Source: Lota lota (taxonomy: Eukaryota > Chordata > Actinopteri > Gadiformes > Lotidae). From it: DNA of 64,000 bases. The position numbers and the translations under genes were made by a program. The DNA is taken from NCBI GenBank assembly GCA_026745465.1, contig JACYXH010000692.1, positions 524,501 to 588,500 of the forward strand, written 5' to 3'. This document shows positions 45,545-59,287 of the stretch, one piece after another (position 1 is the first letter of the stretch; each line of letters opens with the position of its first letter). The notes beneath the pieces were generated by a model. The model was given only the letters and a program-made list of their open reading frames with translations. It was not told the DNA's origin and searched no databases.

Positions 45545-46960
45545 AGATTTTTGCGCACCATGTCCGAAATCCATAATATATATATATATATATATATACA
45601 AATTAATAATGTGTAATTAATATTTTCAGAAAACATATTCACCAAAAATAGCTTTTATTCAATTCCAATTGTGTATTCAAAGACTTTCTTTGGTAATGTC
45701 AGATGAATCTGGTGTTACATTTGTAATCACCGTGTGCAGCTACCGACTAGAATGATGGAAATGTAGTGTTTCTCCAATGTTGCATTTTCCTCCCAGATAT
45801 TATTTTAACCTTTGTGGATGTAATTACATTAATAATACTTGTTATTTAAGAGGTGCATCCACAAGATCATGTGAGGTAAAGTGGAGAAAGCCTCGATACA
45901 TTTACTGGTGTAATTGCTGATAGACCGTTTTGGGATATGTCTGAATATGCCTGGCTTCTCAAAGCAAAAAATAACAAAACACAAATGTGATTAGAAAGAG
46001 CAATATTATTTATCACCACAATCTTAGAAATGTTAAGAGGTTATGACATAATTAAATCCCACTTACTGTAAGGGGCACTGTTGAAATACAAATGCTGAAT
46101 CAACTCTTTATTGTCCAGAATAAAAGAGAAAACTCAATAAAATATTATGTTAGAACTGCTGTTTTTGGGGTATTGTGGACTCAGAAGAAGCTCAAGAGTC
46201 CCTCAGCTTTTCAGCAAGAGAACAGCTACTTGTCTAAGTGAAGGCGCCTCGTACTGGACTTCTTCAGTCTCTGAGGAGGTTTAGCCTTGATAACGCTGTG
46301 ATCTCCAGCATTGTGCACCTCTCATGGCACAAGTTAGCTAAACTTTGATGTCACATTGATGTTATCAATCAGGTGCCAGTGTTTGGGACTTGAGTGCATC
46401 CATGATGTTTGTAGTGTAGAGGTGAGGGTTAGCTTATGTTCGGCTCAGAGATTTAACAGTTTAACAGCCATTTGAATTGACCTGGCCGATTCCATGTTTA
46501 TCAAGTACTCCACTTCATACCCTAGCATTAAAGGAGGACAAGCAGGACTATCTTGTCTTCCCTAGGTGTGCAACATAGGGTCTCATGTATCCAATGGCAA
46601 AGCCTCATGCTAATACCAGCTGGTGTTTCAGTGAGGCTTGGTAGAAGGCTGTTATTGATTGATCTATCCACACTCCATGAATATGTTGACTACCAGGGGT
46701 ATATCCTTTCCAGAAGGTGTAGTGGGTGTATTTAAAGAGGAAGATGTCCTCCCATTCCTCTATAAATTAACCTTTATCAGGACACCAGATCACAGCAATA
46801 TCAAAGTTGAAGTGCCTCTGCTTCACAACAATCAGAGCTGTTCTTTGGTAGGGTATATTGCTGCCATGAGAGTCAAGAAGAGTCCTCATACTCCATGTTG
46901 CCAGTTTTAAGTTAATTCTTTTCTTACATTAGGAGTGGAATAATGACAATATAACTATAG
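45545..46960. other. Gene-free sequence
   Basis: Contains a short TA run (45577-45598) and otherwise unique-looking AT-rich DNA. No exon with splice context was recognised. Confidence 0.5.
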
Positions 46961-46962
46961 CC

Positions 46963-49080
46963 ACATTTCCAGCCAAAGTAACTGGAACTTTAAGTCCCAG
47001 GAACTACTTTTCAAGGAACTAAAAGGTTCCTTCAGCCCGTTGTTTTCTGCGTATTCACCATGGTCTAAAGACCCGCAAAGATTAGGCAAATTAGTCCGCT
47101 GATGTGAAAAAGTGACACCTGTTTTTGACATGTCCTTTTTGCACACGACTATACAAAACAACAGCAGGCCTAAGCATGGAGGAGATTCAAGTCGTGCTGC
47201 TGTTCATCCTTATTTACTGTTTTGCAAATGGGGTCATTGAGCCAATGCTGGAAAAGAGATGAGCAAAAGTAGAAAGGCGGATTCAAAGCACACAAAATGC
47301 TAGACTTAAGGTCCTTTTACATTGAACACGATCGTTGGTTGCAATTCTTTCAACGTCAATACTACATTAATTTGAATCCTCCAAGGTTTATTTTTTTCTA
47401 CGGCTCTAGCCTGCGAATAAATCTGTTTAACCAATCACAAACTCCTCAACAAGAACCATGCGCCAACAGCCAGCCACCGTCAGATAGTTGTGCCATACAC
47501 GGTTTGTCTATGTACCAAGCGTTAGCGCTTACGTCTGTCTGATTTGCCTGCCAGTTAGTTTGTTAGTTGCCTGCCTGCCAGTAACCATTTACCTGCTCTC
47601 CCTGTCTTCTGGATTACCAGCCTGCCAGTCCACCAAGCCACCAGCCAGCAGTCATTTGGGATTCCCTCTGCCCAGCCACCACCTGGATTCACTCACCATA
47701 CCCCAAGCCCTAATACCAGCCTGCCGCCATCTGAAATCCATGCCTGGTTACAATAAAAGACTATTATTTACCATACCTTGTTTGTCCGTGTCTGCAATTG
47801 GGTTCTGCCGATATCTCTGACATAAACAGGGATCTTTGTCATAGGCACCTGATGAAGCGTAATCTTGATGGTTTCGGGGCTAGGTATGACGCGAAGAGTG
47901 GTAAAGGTTCAACACGTGGTTTATTCAGAGATACAAGGTAAACAGACATGCACTCTGGAGGTGGTTCATGAAGCTCCTGCCAGACCCAGGTAAACATTTT
48001 GTCTATATTGATGTGGGCGGAATGGTAAAAAGGCCACGCCTATAGGGTCTGAATTATCTCGGAACCACACAACCTTATATGGTGTTGTCTTGACCACTCT
48101 ATGTGTAGAGGCAGAAACTAGTCAGAACTGGTGTTAGCACTATGACCAATGTGGTCATAGTGGCTTAATAATGTTAGCTTTAATATCGTGTGGTCTAATT
48201 AGGTAATATAATATATTTATTTACTTTACACCCTATGGTCACTGTAGGTCTACATGTTGTAGGAAATGCCTTAGGGACTTAATAGCCTTTTTACTTTTGG
48301 ATGATTTAAAGAATGCCTCATATGCACACCGAGACCCACCCACTTATCATAACCCTCATCCACAAACTGCCATTCCCTACACTATTTTACACTTGAATCA
48401 AAAAGTGAAAGTCCATTAAAGTTGAATCCTCTAAATACATAGGATATTTTGGTTAAAGGACAGAGCATACGTTCGCCTTCTTAGGCTATAGGGCTTGTTC
48501 ATCGTGACGGCATATTGCAAAGACTGCCTCCATTTGGATGTATAAGAGCATGAGAATGTTACTGGTAGTAATAGTGTTTTGGTCATTGTTTAGTAATTAA
48601 TCGTGAAATTATTTGTCATTATGTGGTGACGTTGTGTCTGAAACGACCACAGTGTTTCTCCTTCGAGACGTGGCAAAACAAAGTTTTGATAAGCCTAGGA
48701 TGTGGTATATTTACGTTTATTTAGGATTTTACATTACTACAACTCTCTTGGGTATACTCTCAAAATGGCAAAGTATTGCCAACAAAAAATCCCATGATGC
48801 TTTGTGATGTAGTCTAACCCTATATGAGATTAAGGGTTAAAGATTCCATCTGTCTTTTTCACCAGTGGGATTCTTATTGGAAAAAGCTGCACATTGTGTC
48901 GTAAGCACATTTTTCGTGACATTCATTAATTGAGTGCCTGATGTAAAAGGACTAGTAAGCAAACAGATTTTAAAAGCTATTTACATAAAATGATGCAAGT
49001 ACTCTGCCAATCAGAAAGGTTCAGTTCTGCAAGCCCCACCCCCAAAGTTCCATTACTTTTGGAAAGTACTACCCCTGAGC
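46963..49080. mobile_element. Possible DNA transposon with nested LTR
   Basis: The left part has tttccagccaaagtaactgg followed by aacttt. The right end read on the minus strand has tttccaaaagtaatggaact followed by tt. These look like imperfect terminal inverted repeats about 2.1 kb apart. A short minus-less frame after ATG at about 47176 (MEEIQVVLLF) may be a transposase trace. No target-site duplication could be fixed. Confidence 0.35.
47490..47822 (+). repeat. Probable solo LTR of a gypsy-type element
   Basis: Pro-codon-like cctgcctgccagt and ccagcctgccagtccacc sequence, an aataaa signal at 47752-47757, and the U5-like tgtccgtgtctgcaattggg ending in ctgaca are typical of fish gypsy LTRs. 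No internal retroelement sequence adjoins it. The 5' boundary is uncertain. Confidence 0.45.
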
Positions 49081-49479
49081 AAGCAATTTGAACCTTAATT
49101 TAGACCCTTGTCCCTGTGGTGAGTTTTTATAGGTCCGCCAATTTAAAAAGTCCTGTTTGAGTAGGGAGTCTGAGAGTGTGTTCCACAGCTGTGTAGCAGT
49201 ACAACTGCCTCCCATTTTCTTGAGTTCGCAGTAGGGGTTCTGCAGTTTTAACAGGGTGGAATTGTGTCTGGATGCAGAGTGTGTGTGTGTGTGTGTGTGT
49301 GCGCGCAGTGACATTTTGCAGTGATCAAAAGCTCTTCTATTTGCAGTGGGTTCATGGTGATTTCTGCACGTGAGAATTTACAGTGATTAGACATAGTTGG
49401 TTGCAGACTCCTGATCTGAAGGCTATTTAGTCCCTGGGCATCTTCATAGCAGTCTGTCTTACTGTGTTTTCATTTTCCG

Positions 49480-50000
49480 AAGGTCACTGTTGTTGTGAAT
49501 TATCTTGCTGCAATAATGGTGTCAATCCCGAACTAGGGGTGTAACAGGAGCAAAGGAGCAGGACTGCTTGAGGAGGTCGGACAGGGAGGATGGGCCAGTG
49601 GCATGGACAGCACATTTCTGGACATACTGCAGCCTGTTGATGGGTTTGGCAGATGCCCCCACAAGGAGGGCATTGCAGTAGGGCAGACAGGATGAAATTA
49701 AGGCATGGATTAGGCGTTCGGCAGCAATTTGTCTCAGCATGTTGAGATGTTCTTGAGGTGGAAGAAATCAACTTTGGTGATGTTCTTGATGTGGGCCTTG
49801 AGGGATCGTTTTCTGTCAAGTATCCCAGGTTGTGGATTTCCCTGGAAGAGAGGAGCCTAATGCCATCCATAGTGATGCTTAAGTTTGTTATTTGTTTGAT
49901 GGCTGTATGACTTCCAAAAAGGATGACCTCTGTCTTTTTACAATTGAGAGCTCTGCTTGTGAGAAGTGAGGTGGTAGTGTTGATGGGGTTGCTCTTGATT
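49480..50000 (-). mobile_element. Fragment of an L2/CR1-clade LINE reverse transcriptase
   Basis: The minus strand encodes AERLIHALISSCLPYCNALL and VGASAKPINRLQYVQKCA, classical landmarks of the thumb-side part of CR1/L2-type reverse transcriptases. Upstream pieces (VKNLGVILD-like region) appear in another frame. Stops and frameshifts show it is dead. The (GT)n run at 49280-49300 is separate. Confidence 0.8.
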
Positions 50001-50118
50001 AAGACACAGAGCTGTCAATTTGACTTACGCTGAGAAGTCATGGTCACCTGAGAAGAAAACAAATATAAGGTAGTTTAATTTATCATTTAGTTTGTCTACA
50101 TATGTGGGACACACTCCT

Positions 50119-50236
<118 letters not shown>

Positions 50237-50478
50237 AACACTCAACAACCTGTTCAATTGTAGCAGCAATGGATAAAGTGGCCATTGCTTATATGCTATG
50301 TCATCTGTTATAGAAATAATAGTGTTTTATTATGGGTCTTGACCCAAAATATGTCGCCTTTGAACCATTTCTAGAGGATGTCAGTTACTCTAAGGGGGTT
50401 AAAACAGGCATAAACCTTATTCTCATAGCAGGGTCTTTTGCACAATAGGAATGGTATCTCTTTTGTGCAGCTCTGTTT

Positions 50479-50485
<7 letters not shown>

Positions 50486-50531
<46 letters not shown>
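50486..50531 (+). repeat. (GT)23 microsatellite
   Basis: Uninterrupted GT units. Confidence 0.97.
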
Positions 50532-50532
<1 letters not shown>

Positions 50533-50682
50533 ACTTATGTGTGCTTGTGTCAGTGATTGGTTTCTGTTTTATAGACTGGCTAGCAGAGTGCTAGTAATCA
50601 TTAGAAATAAATCAGCTTTATTTGACCTCAGTGTTAACTCCAATAAAACACATTTTACTGCTAGAAGGAGGGAGCCGGGGGT

Positions 50683-50708
50683 GGGGGGGGGGGGGGGGGG
50701 GGGGGGGG
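50683..50708 (+). repeat. Poly(G)26
   Basis: Twenty-six consecutive G residues, preceded by ggggtg. Confidence 0.97.
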
Positions 50709-50829
50709 TGCACAGACATGGCTACAGCCACGACCGCTAGCAACAAAATATGGTCAGGTGCGTCTGTGAATGGACACCCTATAATCCTGCTTAGGCTCAC
50801 CAATTTCAATAGCCAGTGAAGGAGATCTA

Positions 50830-53050
50830 CAAGACCACCAAGGGGGACAGAGACATCTCTTGGAAGGACTGACCCAGTATCAGTTTCCTTTAACCCTCAT
50901 GGCGCAATATTTCAGTTTCAGTTAGGAAGTATGATTTCATCTGAATTATTAGAAACACATTTGTTAAAGAAGCATAGCTTTGAAAGACAATGTAGAGGTG
51001 AAAATATATTTCATAACAAGGCAGGGCAGTGTTGCAATTATTTATATGCAGATCATAAAATTATCGCTATTACCATTACTATAATTGCAATGCAAACGAA
51101 AAATTATACAAATTACATATATAGATGTTATTTTATAGTATATCTTTTATTAAATTGTATTATATGCAACCCCTCAACTTTGGACTCACGAGACCTCTGT
51201 TCTGCAGCAAGAACATGTCGACCACAAAACTGATCAAGGTCATGGATCCATTTTATGAGTAAATTCCCACTCCAGACAATCGCAAGGTGAATTTGGACTT
51301 CGCCAAACAGTGGAGAAATTGCTACTATAAACATGGCTCTCTATCTTAGATCAGGGATAGGGTTATATCAATCTTGTATGGCTTCAAAAACAGGGCGGTC
51401 TATAACAACATATACTTCTAATCCCTCCAAAGGGTTTGTGTTGTTTTTTAAGAATGAGTGAATAGAAATGACAAAGAAATATAGTATAGCAAGTGGACTG
51501 GTTACAATTAGGCAATAACAGAGATGCTAGGGAAGACATTCTGAATCAAAATGCTTAATCCAGTCCTCAGTAATATCATCTTGTGTGTTAATTTAAAAAT
51601 AGTATTAGTTTATAGTTTACCTTTGTACTAGTTTCAGGTAGACTACACACTGTCACATGTACATTCATACTGAATGCACACACATGAGTTATATATACTT
51701 CCTGTATCGCTTTTGCCACATCCATTTAAAGTGGAAGAAAACTATTATATTCTGCATAATTAAGTTCAGGAAATGGGATCTTTCACAATTTAGGTCAAAT
51801 TCAATGAAAATGTGTCCCCTTTTCTTGCGGACTTAGAAAATAACATACATAAATGTTTATATAAATTTTATATATATTTATATATTTATATATATAATAT
51901 ATATATATATATATTTTTTAAAGGCTGGTTAATGAGCAAAATATTAACAAAATAATTTGACAATTAGATGGCCCTACCATGTGCCATCTTGTTGTGTCGT
52001 GTATCAAATGTCTTCCAAACATTAACGAGTGCCTATTGAAAGGTTTATAAGTGCCTAATTTACCGAATAAAGTTCTTGCATTTTAGGGAAATATGATATA
52101 TAATATAAAATCTAATTGTAATAATGCATCAACAACAAAAACAACATAAATTCACATTGTAACTTGTAAGGATAAATCCCACTGTACAGTACTATTGTTA
52201 ACCTCGCTGGACAGATTCATCCTAAACTCTGCTAATTAAGATAATTGGGAATTGATGTTAACATTTACACAAGCGAAAAGCTGTATTTTTTTTCAAATGA
52301 AATGTAAGGCGACAGACACAAACATGTAACAATATACCAAGACACAGAAGAATTTGTGTTCTAAGATGTGAAGAATTTAAAGAAAGAAGAGTAACTATTA
52401 GTTGTTCCATCCTGTTACAAATGGACCTGGTGGACACTTTAAAGTACCTGACAGGGAGCAAACGGTTCTAATTCCCATAACTAACACATTGGTTCTACTG
52501 CTAGTTGCCAACTGAGGTGAAAAAGGGGCCCTAGTTGAAGCCCAACTAATATAAATGGATCAAGACCTGTGCTGTTTAACAAACACTTGATGTATAACTT
52601 TTCTCTTCAGCCATCCAATTAAACTGATACCCATCTACCCACCTGCAAATAGAATGTTGAACTAAATTAAGTGTCCCAACTTGTCCCAACACTTCACACA
52701 AATGTGGAAAGAGCGCGTGCGTGCACACACACACAAACACTCACACACGTGCAGGCAGGCATGCGCACACACGCATACACACACACACGCACACACACAC
52801 ACACGCACACCCACCCACACACATACTTACACACAAACTAGTGTTAAAACAATTAACATTGCTTGAAGCACAGAACAAAGTAAAGTGATGCACACACAGG
52901 TGACACACACCAAATCAGGTATGCACATGTTATCCAGTTCATGACTGGTGTTCACAAAATCACGGCTCGAGGCACATTTAACAAGAGAAACGACATCTGT
53001 GCTGCCAAAAAAGCAAATAAAGCAAATAGTGTTATCAGTAATTTAACAGC
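50830..53050. other. Gene-free AT-rich sequence
   Basis: Contains an AT-palindromic patch (51868-51914) and degenerate CA-rich stretches at 52720-52830. No gene recognised. Confidence 0.5.
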
Positions 53051-53454
53051 AGGCTGATATGGCCTATTGATCTGTCCACTGGAATCTTTTATCACCACGA
53101 CACAATGTATCTACTCTCCTGTTTATGACCCTGCACGCACACACACATACACACACATGCATACACACACACACGCACGCATGCACGCGCACACACATAC
53201 ACACACACACACACACAGTTGCTTGATAATGCACAACAGCAATGACAACATGAAGGTACTCTTTCAGTGACACAAGGAGAACAGCAACGCCGTTATACTC
53301 GGATGTCACAGCCTCACACTTCCCCTCTCATTTGAAATATGGCCACTTAATCCAAAGAGAGCACCATTCTCATCCTTGCCATCATAGAATTAAAGTGATG
53401 TAGTAAAAATGCAGTATAAATCCATGTTCATCACCTATCTTGTAACAATTACAG

Positions 53455-53580
53455 TCCTTTTATGGCAGCCTCTGGTTGCCAGTAACAGCAGCGGATCCGT
53501 TTGTTAATTAAGATCATCCCATTAAGGAGCTAATTAACAATTAGCATAAACATAATTAGTGCATGATGACATTTACTGTG
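53455..53580. other. Candidate homeodomain-bound regulatory element
   Basis: A non-repetitive block with a cluster of TAAT/ATTA cores: ttgttaattaag (53511-53522 area), gagctaattaacaattagc and cataattagtgcatgatg. It is flanked by CA repeats. Such clusters are typical of conserved enhancers near developmental genes, but conservation is not shown here. Confidence 0.3.
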
Positions 53581-53756
53581 TGTTCTATTGTCAAAATACT
53601 TATTCGAAATCACTCTTGGAGAGGTTTTTGCAATGTGGGAATAATGCCAACACTTTGTCAGAGACACATAATCTCAACTCTGCTAGTTTACTAGCTATGG
53701 ATCTGTGTGTGATTCTAGGAATGTGTACATCTGTGAGGTGGTGCAAATAAAAAAAA

Positions 53757-53790
<34 letters not shown>

Positions 53791-54979
53791 ATGAGTGTTT
53801 GTGTTCATGATGAGCTGTTTCTAGAAAAGAAGTGTAGCAATATATGACCTTGTGATGATTCATTCATGAGCTGTTTCACTGTTTAAACTTAATACAGAGA
53901 TGTAAAGCAGCTGTACATATACATACACTGACATCATTTTAAATTGGTAAATAGGTTTCGCTGGACATGTCAGAAAGAATAGACTATGGTTGAATTGAGA
54001 TTGTGGATGGGTGTTCATTGTATGATTAGTCCTTCAGACAAAGGAACATGTGTGGTTTGGATGATTTTATAGGCAACCTTGAAGTACACAGTAAAATGGA
54101 TTAAAATATCAACACTTCTAATTTAGACAAAATTTAGACAAAAAATACGGTAGATATGTTCTATGTAGTATGCAAAAGGTAATATAAAATAGCCAAAAGC
54201 TCAATTAAATATGCTTATCTTAGTTGAAGAATTTATATAGAATAACTATTATCAAAAGTATTTTCTAATAAAATCAAACATTATCAATTGACTATAGAAC
54301 AATAACTTTAGATTTGGTTTTGTCTTCGTTGTTGTCTTAGCCTTGATGTGGAAATTTGTGACATTATTGATTTGAATTAGTGTCTGCCCACAGGGAATGG
54401 GCTGATGATTGCAGCAGAAAAGGATGTCTTTAAAACGATGATAAAAATCATACAACACACACACACGTGTGCACACACACACACATACACACACACACAC
54501 ACACAAACACACACATGCAAGCAAGCACGCATGCATGCACACACAAACTCACGCACGCACACGCACTCACGTTTGCATGCTGGCAAACTGACAGAGTCAA
54601 GAGATACACAAATACAGACAAATCCAAACACAAAATAAATTATCTGTAATGCAAATGTGATTGTGCGTAGTATGATAGTAGGTAGTACAACTTATTTGAA
54701 AGAAATGTAAGTTACATTCTCTGAAACATGTATATATACAAATGATTGACTTCATAAATAAATGCATCGGCATTGGTGTAGAGATGTGTGCTGCTAAATG
54801 GTGAAAGCTATAAGATGGACACAGCACAAAACAGGACAAAATGGCTCCCAGGACTGACCTCTACTATTTGGTATGATTTTTCTCATTTGTATAATAATTT
54901 TTAACTGATTAATACCTATATTAAATATAATAATTGTCTACACCGTATCTCCCACCCGACCATCTTATACGTCTTAACT

Positions 54980-55260
54980 GCACCTCTCTCCTGTCCTTTT
55001 CTCTGTCCCCCCATCTCCTTGACTTCCTATCTCTCATCCAAAAACAGCCAGTGATTTTCCTCCCCTGTAGCCTCGGGCGTCAGGCTGCCTTGCTGTTATT
55101 TTTGACGTTAACTGGTAGGGAAAAGTCTGAACGGTCACACTCTGTCTCTAATATCCTTCTCCAATCAGAGGCGGTGAAGAGGGATTGGATAGTTGTTGCA
55201 CCACAATTGCTCTAAAATGTCAATTTCATGGAGCCAATGTTGAAGAGATTAGTGGAGAAC
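54980..55260. other. Non-repetitive block, candidate regulatory element
   Basis: A more balanced-composition block containing ggcgtcaggctgccttgctg and ccaatcagaggcggtgaaga, without exon context, between CA-rich tracts. Confidence 0.2.
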
Positions 55261-55387
55261 CGAGCGGGAAAATCCCACCGTATATTAACACACACACGGT
55301 AAGACACGCACACACATATAGAGGCTGATGTGCCTCTATATGTGCTGATATGCTTAAACACACGTACAGACACATGCACAGACACAC

Positions 55388-55399
55388 GCACACACACAC

Positions 55400-55450
<51 letters not shown>
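55388..55450 (+). repeat. (CA)n microsatellite
   Basis: About 31 CA units with one GCA break. A further short CA run lies at 55549-55565. Confidence 0.97.
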
Positions 55451-55453
<3 letters not shown>

Positions 55454-56013
55454 CAATAATAGCAACAATACATGCCAAGATCATCAAACAACATACATCA
55501 ATTATAGAGCAAAATGTACAGACATATTTCACACAAACACACAGACACACACACACACACACACGGTGTGAATGTTAATCTATTGCCTGAGGTAGGGTGG
55601 GAGTGAAGGTGACGGAATGTTGTCTAATAGAAAGCTGGACCACTTTAACCTCATCCTCTGAGTAGAATAGGGATAACCTGAGCACAAAAAGTATAGTAGC
55701 TAAAATACATATTACGTGCACACAGTGCACATGCAGACATAGGGAACGTTGCAATATAACCATGGAAACTGCCAGCTGATGGTATTTTGCATTTTTTCCT
55801 TGGACCGACACAGATTTGCAGGGAACAAAAATCAAGAATTTTTGTCAAGTGTAAGAACAAGGCTTGCTCCTCTTTTACTTAGAGACTCTTATAGATACAT
55901 ATCATGGGTAAGTAGTGTGATTCAGCTGGCCTGAAACAGGCTGACCAGTCCTGCTTGTGTTACTGGCGCTGTGAATCGGACTTCCTGTGAACTCCTCACT
56001 GTTCACTGCATGT

Positions 56014-56016
<3 letters not shown>

Positions 56017-56073
<57 letters not shown>

Positions 56074-56076
56074 TCC

Positions 56077-56112
<36 letters not shown>

Positions 56113-56139
56113 TACACACACACACGCAACCCCCCCCCC

Positions 56140-56170
<31 letters not shown>

Positions 56171-56173
56171 ACA
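56017..56173 (+). repeat. (CT)n-(CA)n-poly(C)27-(CA)n compound repeat
   Basis: CT units to about 56095, CA units to 56125, 27 C residues at 56130-56156, then CA units to 56173. A (GT)n run follows at 56262-56310. Confidence 0.97.
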
Positions 56174-56257
56174 AAACACTCTTTCACATGGTCTACCAGC
56201 CATGACCCTGGGCTGCAAGGCTTTGTTCAGAGTGATTGAGCGACCACTGCCTGGTTG

Positions 56258-56296
<39 letters not shown>

Positions 56297-56329
56297 TGTT
56301 TGTGTGTGTGGTCTAAAGCTATCAGTCAG

Positions 56330-57990
56330 ACACAAAGACATACAGCTAAACATAACAGCTCTTTTTGCTTGGTTGTTGTTTTAGTAATGCTACAATACAC
56401 TATCACGAGTTGTGATAATGTATCTCAAAATGATTTTTATTACTGCTATTATAATAACACATTTATTCATAAATATGTGTTATTTGTTTTGTATTACTAC
56501 TGCCACACAATATGTACAGAAATGAAACAAGCTAAAATGAATGATGAAAATGTTTATATCAATGTAAAGAATCTATCATAAACACATTGTTGGTTACATA
56601 CTGAAATCAATACATCTATTAGACCGAGGAAATTATAACATTGAGTCTAGGTACAATTAAAAGATAGTGTTCCTGGTCAGTGTAATATCTCTCAGTTACA
56701 CCTCTTAATGTCACACCTAAATGCTACAAAGTTGGCGCCATCTTGTCATGCATCTCGATGCAGTGGCCATTGATTTAAGCAAAGTTAAGCAAAGTTCATT
56801 TTGTTATAACAATTTAAAGTAAAAGAAGGAACAAGGGGCACATTTGATGTATTTAAGGAAACTAAATATATACTAATAGACTCATTTCATGAACTATGTT
56901 GTTTTCTAACTAACTAATCTAACTTAATGATTCATATTTACAGAATGTATTTATTAGCATTTGATTTCTATGACACCATGTTTTGGAAGAAGGCAAGAGT
57001 ACCAAGTTTGAATGGAACGGCTAATGTGTGTCCTCCAGATTTATTTTCTTTTTGTTTTAGTTGGTCCACCTACACCGAACAAATACAATGGGTTCCCAAT
57101 GACGTCTTTAGGACAGGATACACTTGGCTGATGAATTTTTATATAAGTACCTTTCTAATTGTATAGTGTACATTTTAATTGCAATGACAATAATCTATAC
57201 ATATAGTTTTCCTGTCCAATACTCATTTGTCATTCTGATAGTAAAAACGGATTACCACAAGCACGCCTGGGCATTCCTGAAAAGAGGACACCTTCATTTG
57301 ATTCAAATCTGAACTACTACCAGCCAACTACCAGTCGTCTTCAATCTGGAACATTCTATTTAGCACAGCCTAGCTGACCCCAGACAACCACCTCTGCAGC
57401 ACCACTATCTCTCACTGTCTGTGTGTGTGTGTGCCTGCGTGAACGCGCGTGTGTGTATGTACATTTGTGAGTGTGTATGTGTGTCTTTCACATGTTTGTA
57501 ATACACGTGCGAGAGCAAACCATACTCCTGATAACCTGATGTTATTGATGCTTCAGACCATAGAGCCAAGTGCTATCTACATACACACATACACACGTAC
57601 GCACACATCCTACCACTCAGTCCTAAACTAACCTTAACCCCCAAGAATCAGTTAACATTTCAACTATTTAGCTAAACTTCCTACCCTCCCCCCTTCTATC
57701 ACTGCTTCCATCTGCTAGCCTTTTGTTCTATTATTTCATCTCCCTTCCTCTGCCACTCTCTTCATCCCATTTTATCTTTGTATATTTCTCATGTGTTTGG
57801 CTCTACTTCCTCCTGGGTTCATATTTTACACTTCCACTGTTTCTCTTGTTCCTCCTTCCTTGTTTCCTCTCCTACCCCCCTCCCACTCTACTGGCTATTT
57901 ATCTAAATCTGCGTTCCCCTTAACCAGTTCTTATCACAAGTGGTCGTCTCCATCTTAAATGCGCTGCTCCAGATTTTAATTTTCTTTAGA
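56330..57990. other. Gene-free sequence
   Basis: AT-rich, then pyrimidine-rich (57660-57930). The open frames are short and unrecognised. Confidence 0.5.
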
Positions 57991-58058
57991 TTAATGTCCT
58001 CCTCTGCACTCTTAATGTCTTCAGCCTTCAGCTATCTGGCTCCCTGATATCTATCAGC

Positions 58059-58061
58059 ACA

Positions 58062-58116
<55 letters not shown>

Positions 58117-58131
58117 CACACACAGACACAC

Positions 58132-58174
<43 letters not shown>

Positions 58175-58189
58175 CACACACAGACACAC

Positions 58190-58225
<36 letters not shown>
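58059..58225 (+). repeat. CA repeat with an internal higher-order duplication
   Basis: Two copies of tgcacacacacacagacaca followed by ccgcgc are separated by (AC)n, giving a repeat of a repeat with a period of about 64 bases. Confidence 0.95.
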
Positions 58226-58227
<2 letters not shown>

Positions 58228-58637
58228 CACACTCAGGATGCTTATACAGGTATGTTCCAGCACTGAAACTGTATAACGACTACTATGGTACATGTATTTG
58301 TCTACTGTTTGCAACAGCATGAAAACACACACACACACACACGGACACACAATACTGGAATTTTTTCATAGATGCCAAACTCAAATGGGCTTTAAGACTA
58401 GTATTGGCAGATGTTATATCTCTATGAAACTTCAAAATCATGTCCTTGTTTCTAGATTCTCCCCACTTGTACTGTTGAAAATGCCCAAAGCAATGATACG
58501 TTTTACATGTGGAAATATATTTACATTTGGGATTTGTATGGATTTAAATAAAGATATATTATAGCTGCAACAGACATGTGCATGCACACAGACAAACCAG
58601 AGGAGACACACACACAGACACACATGCACATGCACAT

Positions 58638-58643
58638 CCCCCC

Positions 58644-58674
<31 letters not shown>

Positions 58675-58678
58675 ACAC
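58638..58678 (+). repeat. Poly(C)23-(AC)9
   Basis: Twenty-three C residues (58638-58660) followed by AC units. Confidence 0.97.
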
Positions 58679-58840
58679 CTTGACCAGCTGCAGATATGCT
58701 GGCCTCCATAATTATTTTAATAGGATTTCTTTCTCCATTCAGCCTGAGCTTGTTACTTTAATAACGCCATTACAACCTGAATATCACCTCAATATATTAC
58801 TCTCTGCTATCACTTTAAAGCCTTGTACAAACCTCTATCT

Positions 58841-58842
58841 GT

Positions 58843-58894
<52 letters not shown>
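58841..58894 (+). repeat. (GT)n microsatellite
   Basis: About 26 GT units with one TAT break. A (GAAA)n run follows at 59040-59066. Confidence 0.97.
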
Positions 58895-58902
<8 letters not shown>

Positions 58903-59222
58903 TTGCTGGGGTTAATATGCTACGATGTGTTTGAGAAGAAGCACTTGGCCCCTGCGCTTCCCCTGCCCCGTCTCTTTGTACACTCTGTGTGTATGAGCGG
59001 AGAACGCTGACGACCGCAGAACACCCTGTAGAGATAGAGAAAGAAAGAAAGAAAGAAAGAAAGAAAAACGCTGGTCATTGTTTTCTATTAGTAAACCTTC
59101 CTCCCTCCTCTCCATTCTCTTGCCTCTGTTTTTCAAGCCATCCTGAAACCTCATTTTCACATTTACATTGAAATGAAGCTACAAGAGAAATGTGAATTAC
59201 ACTGTGAGTGTGGTTGATGTGT

Positions 59223-59223
<1 letters not shown>

Positions 59224-59286
<63 letters not shown>
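59224..59286 (+). repeat. (AC)31 microsatellite
   Basis: Uninterrupted AC units. Confidence 0.98.
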
Positions 59287-59287
<1 letters not shown>

